Position numbers and translations under genes: made by a program. Source: Sulfurovum sp. (lineage in GTDB: Bacteria; Campylobacterota; Campylobacteria; Campylobacterales; Sulfurovaceae). From it: a stretch of DNA of 35,877 nt. Below are positions 17,886-26,239 of this stretch, one piece after another. Location: positions 1 to 35,877 of the forward strand of contig JALSJI010000001.1 of assembly GCA_026989435.1 (NCBI GenBank). Direction: 5' to 3'. How positions within the stretch are numbered: the first letter of the stretch is position 1; each line of letters begins with the position of its first letter. Under the pieces are notes generated by a model. That model had not been told where the DNA came from and did no database searches. It saw only the letters and a list, made by a program, of their open reading frames with translations.

Positions 17886-19540
17886 TGAGTAAATCTTATT
17901 TCGACGAAACACACACGGCCATAGGCCATCCAAAAAGTACATTCATGCAGTGGATGCTGACGATTGACCATAAAAGAATCGGTCTGATGTATGCAGCTGT
18001 TATGTTTGCTTTCTTTTTTGTAGCAGTGGCTACGGCATTTTTAATGCGTTTAGAGCTTTTTGCTCCCGGGGGGCAATTTATTGATGGGGATACCTTTAAC
18101 CAAGCATTTACTTTGCATGGCGTAATTATGATTTTCCTCTTTATTGTTCCGGGTATTCCGGCGGTACTCGGTAATATAGTGATGCCGCTTATGATTGGGG
18201 CAAAAGATGTCTCTTTCCCAAGGCTCAACTGGTTTACCTTTTGGCTTTATATTTTAGGGTGTATTATAGCACTCGCATCACTCTTTACCGATGCAGGTTT
18301 TGCAGATACGGGTTGGACCTTTTATGCGCCTTACTCTATTACAACGGATACAAATGTTGTTTTTACGCTTGTTGCAGCATTTGTTTTAGGTATGGCGTCT
18401 ATTCTTACAGGGCTTAACTTTTTAGTAACCATACATAGACTTAGGGCTCCTGGAATGACGTTTTGGAAGATGCCTCTTTTTGTATGGGGTATCTATGCAA
18501 CAGCATGGATTCAGCTTCTTGCTACACCGGTTGTAGGTATTACATTGATCCTTGCAATTATGGAGAAATATTTTGGTATTGGTATCTTTGACCCTGCTAA
18601 AGGAGGAGACCCTGTACTGTTTGAACATCTTTTTTGGATCTATTCTCACCCGGCGGTATATCTGATGATTTTACCTGCCTTTGGCGTGATGTCTGAAATT
18701 ATTCCGACATTCTCAAGAAGAGAAGTATTTGGTTATAGAGCCATCGCATTATCTTCCGCATCGATTGCGGGTATTGGATATTTGGTATGGGGTCATCATC
18801 TCTATACTTCGGGAATGGCAGATATTGCTAAGACAATATTTTCATTTTTGACCTTCTTTGTTGCCATTCCTACGGGGATCAAATTTTATGATTGGATTGC
18901 TACGATGTATAAAGGAAAGATTATCCTTTCTACACCTATGTTGTGGGCACTAGGAACCATTATCACCTTTACCATCGGCGGACTTACGGGAGTTACGATT
19001 GCAATGATTGGTGTGGATATACATTTGCAAGATACCTATTATACAGTGGCACACTTTCATTATGCAATGTTAGGCGGGGTTGTGTTTTTGTTCTTTGCAG
19101 GTTTGCACTACTGGTTCCCGCTTGTTACAGGAAAAATGTATAATGAGACACATGCAAAAAGAGCATTTTATCTACAGTTTGTAGGGTTTAACCTTCTTTG
19201 GTTCCCGATGTTTATTGCAGGATATTACGGTATGCCAAGACGTTATTTTGACTATCTTCCGGAGTTTCAAATCTACCATCAAGTCTCATTTGTAGGCGCG
19301 GTATTGTTTATTGCGGGACTTATTTATATGTTTATAGTCTTTTTTAAAGGGTGGAAGTCAGGGAATCCGTCTGGTCCAAACCCTTGGAATGCGACTACAC
19401 TAGAGTGGCATATGCCATCATCACCGCCACCGTTAGAGAACCACTCTAAAGTACCGTATGTTGATTTTAACCCTTATGAGTATCACCATGGCGAACCTGT
19501 AGTGAAATTTGATTATGCAACGATGAAAAGGATAGATTGA
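17885..19540 (+). CDS. ctaD: Cytochrome c oxidase subunit I, aa3-family type A2
   Basis: The 551-residue catalytic subunit of a heme-copper oxidase that reduces O2 to water and pumps protons. It has about twelve membrane helices. Heme and copper ligands are visible: His78 (low-spin heme), His255 and Tyr259 in YSHPAVY (CuB and the cross-linked Tyr), His304-His305 (CuB), and His390/His392 in VAHFHYA (high-spin and low-spin hemes). Lys333 in IPTGIK marks the K proton channel. The usual HPEV glutamate is absent and replaced by the Tyr-Ser pair of YSHPA, which defines the A2 subclass. Campylobacterota usually rely on cbb3 only, so this is notable. Confidence 0.95.
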   Translation: MSKSYFDETHTAIGHPKSTFMQWMLTIDHKRIGLMYAAVMFAFFFVAVATAFLMRLELFAPGGQFIDGDTFNQAFTLHGVIMIFLFIVPGIPAVLGNIVMPLMIGAKDVSFPRLNWFTFWLYILGCIIALASLFTDAGFADTGWTFYAPYSITTDTNVVFTLVAAFVLGMASILTGLNFLVTIHRLRAPGMTFWKMPLFVWGIYATAWIQLLATPVVGITLILAIMEKYFGIGIFDPAKGGDPVLFEHLFWIYSHPAVYLMILPAFGVMSEIIPTFSRREVFGYRAIALSSASIAGIGYLVWGHHLYTSGMADIAKTIFSFLTFFVAIPTGIKFYDWIATMYKGKIILSTPMLWALGTIITFTIGGLTGVTIAMIGVDIHLQDTYYTVAHFHYAMLGGVVFLFFAGLHYWFPLVTGKMYNETHAKRAFYLQFVGFNLLWFPMFIAGYYGMPRRYFDYLPEFQIYHQVSFVGAVLFIAGLIYMFIVFFKGWKSGNPSGPNPWNATTLEWHMPSSPPPLENHSKVPYVDFNPYEYHHGEPVVKFDYATMKRID

Positions 19541-20229
19541 TGTCACATGAATATGTACCGGAAATCGCGGTTGACCGCGAGGGAAATGAATATAAAGTTC
19601 AGGGATGGCAAGATGATTTTTATGGCGGAAAACTGGGCTTTTGGCTCTTTATGTTTACAGAGGTATTAATGTTTGGTGCCATGTTTATGGCTCTTGCATA
19701 CTATAATCATCTGCATCCGCAAGAGTTTATAGAAGCTTCGGCTTCACTTAATAGGCTCTTAGGCGGTATCAATACGGTGATTCTTTTGGTGTCTGCGCTT
19801 ACTATGGGACTTTCTTTGCTTAAGATGAGAGCAGGGGATGTAAAAGGTTCCAAATTGATGATTTGGGCAACAATTGTTCTAGCTTTGGCCTTTTTAGGCA
19901 TTAAAGCTGTGGAGTGGACGGCAGAGTATAATCACGGCATTTTTTTGATGCATGGCGAGATGTTGCCTGAATCAGGTATGTCATTTGGCAAGAAACTCTT
20001 CTTCGGTATGTACTTTACAATGACAGGGATTCATGGTTTTCATATCATTATAGGGATTGGGATTATGCTTTGGTTGCTTAAACGCATCAATGCAGGAAAA
20101 GTAAGACCCGATCACCATATACTACATTGGAATATAGCGCTATATTGGGATATTGTACATCTTATTTGGGTATTTGTATTTCCCTATTATTATATGATTG
20201 GAGCAGGAGGAGCGACAGGTGGACACTAA
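19540..20229 (+). CDS. ctaE: Cytochrome c oxidase subunit III
   Basis: A 229-residue membrane protein of the heme-copper oxidase subunit III family. It has about five to seven helices, with GGKLGFWLFMFTEVLMFGAMF (beginning only: GGKLGFWLF), FFGMYFTMTGIHGFHI and a final helix HLIWVFVFPYYYMIG, all typical. Subunit III supports stable proton uptake through the D channel. The ATG at 19540 shares its A with the TGA of subunit I (TGATG), so I prefer it to the TTG one codon earlier. The 3' end overlaps the start of subunit IV by 11 bases. Confidence 0.93.
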   Translation: MSHEYVPEIAVDREGNEYKVQGWQDDFYGGKLGFWLFMFTEVLMFGAMFMALAYYNHLHPQEFIEASASLNRLLGGINTVILLVSALTMGLSLLKMRAGDVKGSKLMIWATIVLALAFLGIKAVEWTAEYNHGIFLMHGEMLPESGMSFGKKLFFGMYFTMTGIHGFHIIIGIGIMLWLLKRINAGKVRPDHHILHWNIALYWDIVHLIWVFVFPYYYMIGAGGATGGH

Positions 20230-20578
20230 TATTGTTGATTATAAGAAAGAGAGATTGGTTTATTACAAGGTGCTTGTAGGCTTACTACTGCTGACAGCCG
20301 TAACATTTATACAGCCTCATTTGTTTATGGAAGAGTCTACTTTTATGGCACAGATGCTTATAGCTCTTATTAAAGCGTGGCTTATTATTATGTACTATAT
20401 GCATCTTAAGGGGGATACTCTTATTGGCACAATGGGAATATTTTCTTTAATTATTGTTGCTACATTTTTTATTATAGTTATTGGCTTTGATGTTGCTAAT
20501 TTTCAGTTTGGCGATGAGAGCTATATTACAGGTCCAACAAGTGCAGGTGTCGAAAGTGCAGCACCTACGCATCATTAA
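20219..20578 (+). CDS. ctaF: Cytochrome c oxidase subunit IV (small membrane subunit)
   Basis: A small subunit of about 119 residues with three membrane helices. The middle helix has LIKAWLIIMYYMHLKG, the hallmark of prokaryotic cytochrome oxidase subunit IV (variants of 'K...(F/Y)MHL'). I set the start at the GTG at 20219 because AGGAGGAG lies six bases upstream, inside the end of ctaE; a TTG at 20198 is the alternative. The C-terminal tail ends in a His-His pair after an Ala/Thr-rich stretch. It probably stabilises subunits I and III. Confidence 0.85.
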   Translation: MDTNIVDYKKERLVYYKVLVGLLLLTAVTFIQPHLFMEESTFMAQMLIALIKAWLIIMYYMHLKGDTLIGTMGIFSLIIVATFFIIVIGFDVANFQFGDESYITGPTSAGVESAAPTHH

Positions 20579-20589
20579 GGAGTAAAAGT

Positions 20590-21804
20590 ATGGATGTAAA
20601 CAATACCCTGCAGGGATTTAATACGATGGCAGCGACCTTTGCTGCGGATGTTGATCAGGCGTTTTGGATAAACTTTTGGATTTCGGTGGTCTTGGGACTT
20701 TCTGTTATTATTCCTATGTTCTATTTTGCATGGAAGTATAGAGCAAGTAATGTCAAAAATGAAGATATTAAAAATATTACGCACAATACCCCACTGGAGA
20801 TTGCATGGACATTAATTCCTACGGCACTCCTTATGGTTCTTTTTTATTACGGGTACTCCTCTATGAAGACGCTTAGAACAATGCCTGCGGAGAGTGAAAG
20901 TATCGTGGTAAAGGTTGAGGGCAGTAAGTGGAAATGGAGATATGAATATCCTCCAAATAAAAATGGATTCGTGCATAAGCTCGGTGGGGCATATACCAAG
21001 CCTATACTGGATGAGAATGGAAAGATGATTAAAAAAGGGACAATGGGGAAATCGGCACTATACGTACCGGTTGATACGAATATCATCTTACATATGACAG
21101 CACCGGTCGATGATGTGATTCATGCATTTTTTGTACCTGCATTTCGTATGAAAGAGGATGTCGTTCCCGGACGTTTGACCAAACAGTGGTTTAGAGCTGA
21201 TAAAGTAGGAGAATATGAAGTAGAATGTGCCGAGTATTGCGGTACGGATCATGCATATATGTACTCGAGAATCGTGGTACTTCCAAAAGAGAAATATGAA
21301 GAGTGGTTTCAGGGTACGGCCGATACACCCGAAGGTGATTATGCTAACTCCGGAGATGCATTGTTGCAACAACATGGATGTAAAAGTTGTCATGCCGTGA
21401 CTGAAGATAAGATGCTTATAGGACCTACGCTTAAGACCAGAAGACTAACCAAAGAACAAGTATTAGAGGTGATTCATAACGGTCAAGATAAACTTGGGTA
21501 CCCTATGGGAGCAATGCCGGCAGGCTTGGCTACGGGAAAAGATGCTGAAGAGATTGCTGCGTTTGTAGCTGGCGGCATGAAAGGTGAGAAACCTGCATCG
21601 TTTGCTGCTTGTAGTTCATGCCACGGTGAAGACGGTAAGGGTATGGGCGGTGTGTCACCGAGTCTTGTGCATTATGATACAAATCTTTTGCGTAACGTGT
21701 TCAAACATGGCAAAAAGGGAATGATTGGTACTATGCCTGCTTATCCGTATATTACAGACGAAGAGGTTGAAGCTATCGCTACATATCTAGATAGTCTCAA
21801 ATGA
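20590..21804 (+). CDS. ctaC: Cytochrome c oxidase subunit II with CuA domain and two C-terminal cytochrome c domains
   Basis: A 404-residue electron-entry subunit. Two membrane helices (about 27-46 and 70-90) anchor a periplasmic cupredoxin domain with CuA ligands His178, Cys213, Cys217, His221 and Met224 (CAEYCGTDHAYM). Two heme c sites follow: CKSCH (264-268) and CSSCH (341-345), with possible Met ligands in YPMGAMP and TMPAY. Ordinary caa3 enzymes carry one heme c domain here. This tail aligns without gaps to the C-terminal module of CcoP at 26464, with 61 of 99 residues identical by hand count, so it appears to be a cbb3-type diheme unit joined to a CuA subunit. Its position after subunit IV, rather than first in the operon, is also unusual. 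Confidence 0.93.
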   Translation: MDVNNTLQGFNTMAATFAADVDQAFWINFWISVVLGLSVIIPMFYFAWKYRASNVKNEDIKNITHNTPLEIAWTLIPTALLMVLFYYGYSSMKTLRTMPAESESIVVKVEGSKWKWRYEYPPNKNGFVHKLGGAYTKPILDENGKMIKKGTMGKSALYVPVDTNIILHMTAPVDDVIHAFFVPAFRMKEDVVPGRLTKQWFRADKVGEYEVECAEYCGTDHAYMYSRIVVLPKEKYEEWFQGTADTPEGDYANSGDALLQQHGCKSCHAVTEDKMLIGPTLKTRRLTKEQVLEVIHNGQDKLGYPMGAMPAGLATGKDAEEIAAFVAGGMKGEKPASFAACSSCHGEDGKGMGGVSPSLVHYDTNLLRNVFKHGKKGMIGTMPAYPYITDEEVEAIATYLDSLK

Positions 21805-22664
21805 TAAAAGATTTTTTTGTACTTACAAAGTTCGTTCTCTCTTTTGCGGTGAGTCTCTCTGCACTCTTTGCTTATATTATGGCAAAGGGTGAGATAGGAG
21901 GAGAGATGCTGTTTGCTACTTTTTCCGTACTGCTTGTAGCGATGGGCGTTTCAGCTTTAAATCAGGTGCAAGAGTATAAATCGGATGCCAAAATGGAGAG
22001 AACAAAAGATCGTCCTATTGCCTCAGGCAGGATGAGCCCGAGAACAGGTCTTATAATCGGTATAGTGCTTATAGTGGCTGCTATGGCACTTATCTACTCG
22101 CTACTGGGACTTACAGGTGTAAATATTTTCATGTTTGCTTTTATATGGTATAATGCGATGTATACACCGCTAAAGAAGCGTTCAGCACTGGCTGTTGTGC
22201 CAGGTGCTATTTTGGGTGCCATTCCTCCTGCTATCGGGTGGCTTACTGCAGGTCATAGTCTGATGGAGTTAGAGTTTATAGCTTTGGCTCTTTATTTTTT
22301 TATATGGCAGGTACCCCATTTTTGGTTGCTGGTGATGCTTTTTCACGGAGACTATAAAGACGGTGGTTATCCTACGGCAATGAAGCTTTTTGGTCAGGGG
22401 AGTTTGCAGAGACTCACCTTTGTTTGGATTGTCTTTACCATACAAGCAGGTATTTTTTTGGTATGGGTTTTTGAGCCTTATACGATAACAAAGTTCTTAT
22501 CGTTTATTATTGCACTGTTAGTATTTGTCTCTTCCTTGGTATTACTTAAGAAGAGTTTTGAATTGACACATGCACGTGCACTCTTTTGGAAAATAAATGC
22601 AGCTTTTTTAAGTGTTATTGTTTTACTGAGTATTGATGAATATATGAAACATCATATTTCATAA
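21801..22664 (+). CDS. ctaB: Protoheme IX farnesyltransferase (heme O synthase)
   Basis: A 287-residue UbiA-family membrane prenyltransferase that attaches farnesyl to heme B, giving heme O for the oxidase encoded just upstream. About eight to nine helices are visible. The first metal-diphosphate motif is NQVQEYKSDAKMERTKDRP (residues 54-72): N-x3-E-x3-D, with Glu58 where most CyoE/CtaB proteins have Asp. GAIPPAIGW and FIWQVPHFW are the other CtaB signatures, and the second Asp-poor region YTPLKKRS is family-like. The ATG lies within the ctaC stop (ATGA), so the two are coupled. No heme A synthase (CtaA) is in the window, so the enzyme may use heme O unless ctaA is elsewhere. Confidence 0.92.
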   Translation: MIKDFFVLTKFVLSFAVSLSALFAYIMAKGEIGGEMLFATFSVLLVAMGVSALNQVQEYKSDAKMERTKDRPIASGRMSPRTGLIIGIVLIVAAMALIYSLLGLTGVNIFMFAFIWYNAMYTPLKKRSALAVVPGAILGAIPPAIGWLTAGHSLMELEFIALALYFFIWQVPHFWLLVMLFHGDYKDGGYPTAMKLFGQGSLQRLTFVWIVFTIQAGIFLVWVFEPYTITKFLSFIIALLVFVSSLVLLKKSFELTHARALFWKINAAFLSVIVLLSIDEYMKHHIS

Positions 22665-22694
22665 ATACTCCAAGTGCTTTTTGATTGAGTATTT
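22663..22694 (+). terminator. Inverted repeat after ctaB
   Basis: AAATACTC (22663-22670) pairs with GAGTATTT (22687-22694) across a 16-base loop that contains a CTTTTTG tract. It overlaps the ctaB stop and may end or attenuate the oxidase transcript before the next two genes. Confidence 0.4.
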
Positions 22695-22722
22695 TAAACG
22701 ATTTTACATTTGAAGGATTTTT

Positions 22723-23241
22723 ATGCAGGAAAAAGATTATACGCTTGAGACAATACTCAATGCCGTATTTAAAATTTCAAATCATAGAGTAAAAAAGAGA
22801 TTTATTTTTGACCAATCAGGACTTGGAGGGATTGGGGTAAAATGGATTATTGCATTTTTTATATCTTTGCCGATACTACTCTATATCGGCTTGTTTAACG
22901 AGACGGTTTTTTCTATGCTGGGTATTGTACAGGCGATTATTTTTTATATTGTTTTTCTTTCTATGGTTATCATTCTCATTGTCACTATCATCTTTATTAA
23001 TAACAACAAAGTGATAAGGCAGACAAGCCCCTCATGGCAGAAAATTTTTCCTGATGTAGATTTTAAGCTTGTGTTGGCATCAGGAGCTAGCCCTTATAAA
23101 GACTTTTTTCAATATTACAGCGAAGCTATAGAGAAAGGATTTAAGGGGGATGCACTGCAAGAGCACTTGAAGAAGGCTTTTAAAAAGATGCAAGAGGAGA
23201 ATGCCGACTTGTTATCTTCGATAGATAAAGATAGGCAGTAA
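22723..23241 (+). CDS. Hypothetical membrane protein with two helices (172 aa)
   Basis: Not recognised. A soluble N-terminal stretch of about 37 residues (ending FDQSGLGGIGVK) is followed by two membrane helices (about 38-57 and 66-93) and a C-terminal cytoplasmic region of some 75 residues. That region contains helix-forming segments (QYYSEAIEKGFKGDALQEHL, KKAFKKMQEENADLL). GAAGGA precedes the ATG. It is followed after one base by a Sel1-repeat gene and lies 58 bases downstream of the heme O synthase, so it could belong to the oxidase operon and serve in assembly, but nothing in the sequence proves this. Confidence 0.75.
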   Translation: MQEKDYTLETILNAVFKISNHRVKKRFIFDQSGLGGIGVKWIIAFFISLPILLYIGLFNETVFSMLGIVQAIIFYIVFLSMVIILIVTIIFINNNKVIRQTSPSWQKIFPDVDFKLVLASGASPYKDFFQYYSEAIEKGFKGDALQEHLKKAFKKMQEENADLLSSIDKDRQ

Positions 23242-23242
23242 G

Positions 23243-23845
23243 ATGTCAGTTTTTAGAGCTTTACAGCTTTTACCATTTTTATGGGCTTTTTTACAGGCAA
23301 GCGAGAGTTTGTGTTTGCAAAAGGATGCCAAAGCATGCTATACATATGCTCTGCCTCTGGTTAGCGGAGAAAATGCCAAGGTACAGGATCTAAGAGAAAA
23401 GGGATTGGCTTTTATGCGTAAGTCCTGCCTGCTTGGGTATATGAAAGCCTGTGATGTCATAGGAGAGAATTACTATAAAGACAAAAGCTATAGGGCAGCC
23501 TTACCATACCTCGAACAGTCATGCGCAAGGAGTGTTGTATTTGCCTGCGAAGCGGCAGGTGTGATTTATCGAGATGGACGTGATGTAAGACAGAGCGATC
23601 ATAAAGCAAGAGAATATTTTGAAAAGGCATGTAAGCTCGGCAGCGGGGATGCCTGTTATAATATTGCGATGATGTACAGAGGTGGATTCGGTGTTGAAAA
23701 ATCTCGAAGCAATGAAAAAAAATATTATCAGTTGTCATGTGAAAAAGGGTTGAGAGCAGGATGTGAGAAATTTACAGAATTGGATAATGAGGATAGGGGT
23801 ATCGATACGGGCATAATTGCTAGGATAAAAGCTTGGTTTCAATAG
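23243..23845 (+). CDS. Sel1-like repeat, cysteine-rich (Hcp-type) secreted protein
   Basis: A 200-residue protein with an N-terminal signal-like segment (residues 1-18, hydrophobic) and Sel1/TPR-like helix pairs. Five cysteine pairs all follow the C-x7-C pattern (CLQKDAKAC, CLLGYMKAC, CARSVVFAC, CKLGSGDAC, CEKGLRAGC). This disulfide-per-repeat design is that of Helicobacter cysteine-rich proteins (Hcp family), exported to the periplasm or outside. The repeat YEKACKLG.GDACYNIAMMYRGGFGV-like segment near residues 125-155 is the best preserved. Hcp proteins bind other proteins or peptidoglycan fragments; the exact role here is unknown. It is separated from the previous gene by one base and ends before the cco promoter region. 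Confidence 0.8.
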   Translation: MSVFRALQLLPFLWAFLQASESLCLQKDAKACYTYALPLVSGENAKVQDLREKGLAFMRKSCLLGYMKACDVIGENYYKDKSYRAALPYLEQSCARSVVFACEAAGVIYRDGRDVRQSDHKAREYFEKACKLGSGDACYNIAMMYRGGFGVEKSRSNEKKYYQLSCEKGLRAGCEKFTELDNEDRGIDTGIIARIKAWFQ

Positions 23846-23881
23846 GTTTTATTCAGTAAAAAGGAGTAAAAATATCCTCAT

Positions 23882-23902
23882 TTTATCAAATATATTGATA
23901 AA
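23882..23902. promoter_or_regulatory. 21-bp palindrome upstream of ccoN
   Basis: TTTATCAA-ATATA-TTGATAAA is a perfect 8-bp inverted repeat about 120 bp before the ccoN -10. It holds the halves ATCAA and TTGAT in the opposite order to an FNR/CRP box (TTGAT-N4-ATCAA). It could be a regulator site for oxygen control, or the weak terminator of the preceding gene. Confidence 0.45.
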
Positions 23903-23989
23903 CTACTCTAGATTTATGGCTGTTTTTATCGCTTTTATATTTCGTTATATAGCCCAATATATTACAAATATCTACAAATTGTATAAAAC

Positions 23990-24011
23990 TTGAATTCGAT
24001 TAAGTATTCAA
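23990..24011. promoter_or_regulatory. Inverted repeat overlapping the ccoN -35 region
   Basis: TTGAAT (23990-23995) and ATTCAA (24006-24011) are separated by 10 bases. The right half overlaps the position expected for the -35 of the promoter at 24026, as a repressor site would. Confidence 0.35.
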
Positions 24012-24025
24012 ACTTTAAAATATCT

Positions 24026-24031
24026 TATAAT
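24026..24031 (+). promoter_or_regulatory. -10 element of the ccoNOQP operon
   Basis: TATAAT at 24026-24031, 52 bases before the ccoN start codon. The -35 is poor, which would suit an activator-dependent promoter. The remaining part of the 238-base gap is AT-rich and carries no gene. Confidence 0.55.
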
Positions 24032-24083
24032 GGTTATTCAGCGTTGTAATTTATCAACCGTAATTTTATATAAGGGGGTATGT

Positions 24084-25550
24084 ATGCAATCAAATGCAGC
24101 ATTGGAATATGACTATTCCTTAGCAAAAAAGTTTACTTTTTTAACTATTTTGTTTGGATTTTTAGGTATGCTCGTGGGTACGATTATTGCCGCACAATTA
24201 GCATTTCCTGAATTGAATTATCTTTTAGGTGAGTATGGTACGTTTTCTAGGTTAAGACCTATTCATACCAATACGGTTATTTTTGGTTTTACGGTATCAG
24301 GAATATTTGCTACTTGGTATTATTTTGGGCAAAGGGTACTAAAAGTATCCATGGCAGAATCAAAGTTTTTGATGGTAGTAGGTAATATCCAGTTTTGGCT
24401 CTACCTTATAGGAGCACTTGCTGCCACGGTTTCTTTATTACTTGGTTATACGACAGCAAAAGAGTATGCACAGTATGAGTGGCCCTTTGATATCGTTGTG
24501 GTACTCATTTGGGTACTTTGGGGTGTAAATATGATGGGTCTTATAGGGATTAGACGGGAAAAAGCCCTTTATATCTCCGTATGGTATTACCTTGCTTGCT
24601 TCTTGGGGATTGCTATGCTTTACCTCTTTAACAACATGGAAATTCCTACCTATTTTACATCCGGCGGTTTAGGTAATCCTTTACACTCTGTCTCTATATA
24701 TGCAGGAACAAATGATGCCCTCGTACAATGGTGGTATGGACACAATGCGGTTGCATTTGGATTTACAGTACCTATTGTTGGTATGATTTACTACTTCCTT
24801 CCAAAAGAGTCCGGACAAGCTATCTACTCATATAAGCTTTCTTTACTTTCTTTTTGGGGATTGATGTTTGTCTATCTTTGGGCAGGTTCACACCATCTTT
24901 TATGGTCAACGGTTCCTGACTGGATGCAAACGATGGGTTCGGCTTTTTCGGTAGTGCTTATTTTGCCTTCATGGGGATCTGCTATTAATATGCTTCTTAC
25001 GATGAAGGGTGAGTGGAATCAATTAACAGAGAATCCGCTTATTAAATTTATGGTACTTGCATCTACGTTTTATATGCTTTCAACTATTGAGGGACCTATT
25101 CAAGCGATACGTTCGGTGAATGCTATTGCGCACTTTACGGATTGGATTCCGGGACACGTACATGATGGTGTATTAGGTTGGGTGGCCTTTATGATTATGG
25201 CATCTATTTTCCATATGGCACCGCGTATGTTTAAAAAAGAGCTTTACTCCAAAAAGCTTATGGAGTGGCAGTTTTGGATTCAAACAACGGCTGTTGTTTT
25301 ATACTTTACTTCTATGTGGATTGCCGGTATTACCCAGGGAATGATGTGGAGAGCAGTAGATGAGTATGGGAATTTGATGTACTCCTTTATTGATACGGTA
25401 ATTGTACTACATCCCTATTATGTAATTAGAACACTTGCGGGTGTATTATATTTAACAGGGTTTGTTATGTTTGCTTACAATATATATAAAACTATGGTTT
25501 CAGGTAGAGAACTATCTGAAGAACCACAGTTTAGAACGCCTATGGCCTAA
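24084..25550 (+). CDS. ccoN: Cytochrome c oxidase cbb3-type subunit I
   Basis: The 488-residue catalytic subunit of the high-affinity cbb3 oxidase, with about twelve helices. His61 in RLRPIHTNTVIFGF binds the low-spin heme b. WWYGHNAVAFGF carries the CuB His, GSHHLLW the CuB His pair, and GHVHDGVLGW the two C-terminal heme ligands. I chose the ATG at 24084 because AAGGGGG lies five bases before it and the product then begins MQSNAALEYDYS as in the family; an ATG at 24030 would start within the promoter. It is the first gene of a seven-gene operon. Confidence 0.96.
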   Translation: MQSNAALEYDYSLAKKFTFLTILFGFLGMLVGTIIAAQLAFPELNYLLGEYGTFSRLRPIHTNTVIFGFTVSGIFATWYYFGQRVLKVSMAESKFLMVVGNIQFWLYLIGALAATVSLLLGYTTAKEYAQYEWPFDIVVVLIWVLWGVNMMGLIGIRREKALYISVWYYLACFLGIAMLYLFNNMEIPTYFTSGGLGNPLHSVSIYAGTNDALVQWWYGHNAVAFGFTVPIVGMIYYFLPKESGQAIYSYKLSLLSFWGLMFVYLWAGSHHLLWSTVPDWMQTMGSAFSVVLILPSWGSAINMLLTMKGEWNQLTENPLIKFMVLASTFYMLSTIEGPIQAIRSVNAIAHFTDWIPGHVHDGVLGWVAFMIMASIFHMAPRMFKKELYSKKLMEWQFWIQTTAVVLYFTSMWIAGITQGMMWRAVDEYGNLMYSFIDTVIVLHPYYVIRTLAGVLYLTGFVMFAYNIYKTMVSGRELSEEPQFRTPMA

Positions 25551-25563
25551 GGGGGTACGTATT

Positions 25564-26229
25564 ATGTTTCATTGGTTAGAAAATAATCCATTTTTTATGG
25601 CAGCAGGGATATCTATAGTTATCTCTTTTGCGGGACTGATAGAAATTGTGCCAAACTTTGCACAATCAGCGAAACCTTTGGTAGATATGAAGCCACGTAC
25701 TGTACTTGAATTGGCAGGTAAAAATGTCTATATGAAAGATAACTGTCTTTCATGTCATTCACAAATGATTCGTCCGTTTAAGTCTGAGACGGATCGCTAC
25801 GGAAAATATTCACTCTCCGGAGAGTATGCGTATGATAGACCTTTTCTTTGGGGGAGCAAGAGAACAGGTCCTGATCTACACCGTGTAGGAAACTACCGTA
25901 CTACAGACTGGCATGAAGCACATATGTTGAACCCTCCTAAGATTGTACCGGGTTCTATTATGCCAGCGTATGAACATCAGTTTGAAAACGAAGCAGATTT
26001 GGAAACTGCCTATGCAGAGGCAGTAACGGTAAGAAATGTTTTTCATACGCCGTATGGTCCTGAAATTAAAAAAGGACGTGCGGCATGGGAGGCACATAAG
26101 CCAAAAGTACTTGAAGATGCTAAGAAAATTGCAGCTGATATGAAAGACGAGAGAGTAAAAAAAGCTATTGCAGAGGGAAAAGTACCTGAGATTGTAGCCC
26201 TTATTGCGTATCTTAACAGTTTAAAATAA
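25564..26229 (+). CDS. ccoO: Cytochrome c oxidase cbb3-type subunit II (monoheme)
   Basis: A 221-residue membrane-anchored cytochrome c. One N-terminal helix (about 8-29) is followed by the heme c site CLSCH (61-65) and a likely Met ligand in GSIMPAYEH. It takes electrons from CcoP and passes them to CcoN. RSQMIRPF-like residues after the heme site (SQMIRPFKSETDRYG) are strongly conserved in CcoO. The ATG at 25564 is 13 bases after the ccoN stop and is preceded by GGGGG at the end of ccoN; longer frames upstream overlap ccoN and are not needed. Confidence 0.96.
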   Translation: MFHWLENNPFFMAAGISIVISFAGLIEIVPNFAQSAKPLVDMKPRTVLELAGKNVYMKDNCLSCHSQMIRPFKSETDRYGKYSLSGEYAYDRPFLWGSKRTGPDLHRVGNYRTTDWHEAHMLNPPKIVPGSIMPAYEHQFENEADLETAYAEAVTVRNVFHTPYGPEIKKGRAAWEAHKPKVLEDAKKIAADMKDERVKKAIAEGKVPEIVALIAYLNSLK

Positions 26230-26239
26230 GAGAGTTAAT

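Noticed and set aside
24030-24083. Earlier ATG of ccoN
   Set aside because: It would place the start only a few bases from the -10 and before the AAGGGGG site; the product from 24084 matches the family.
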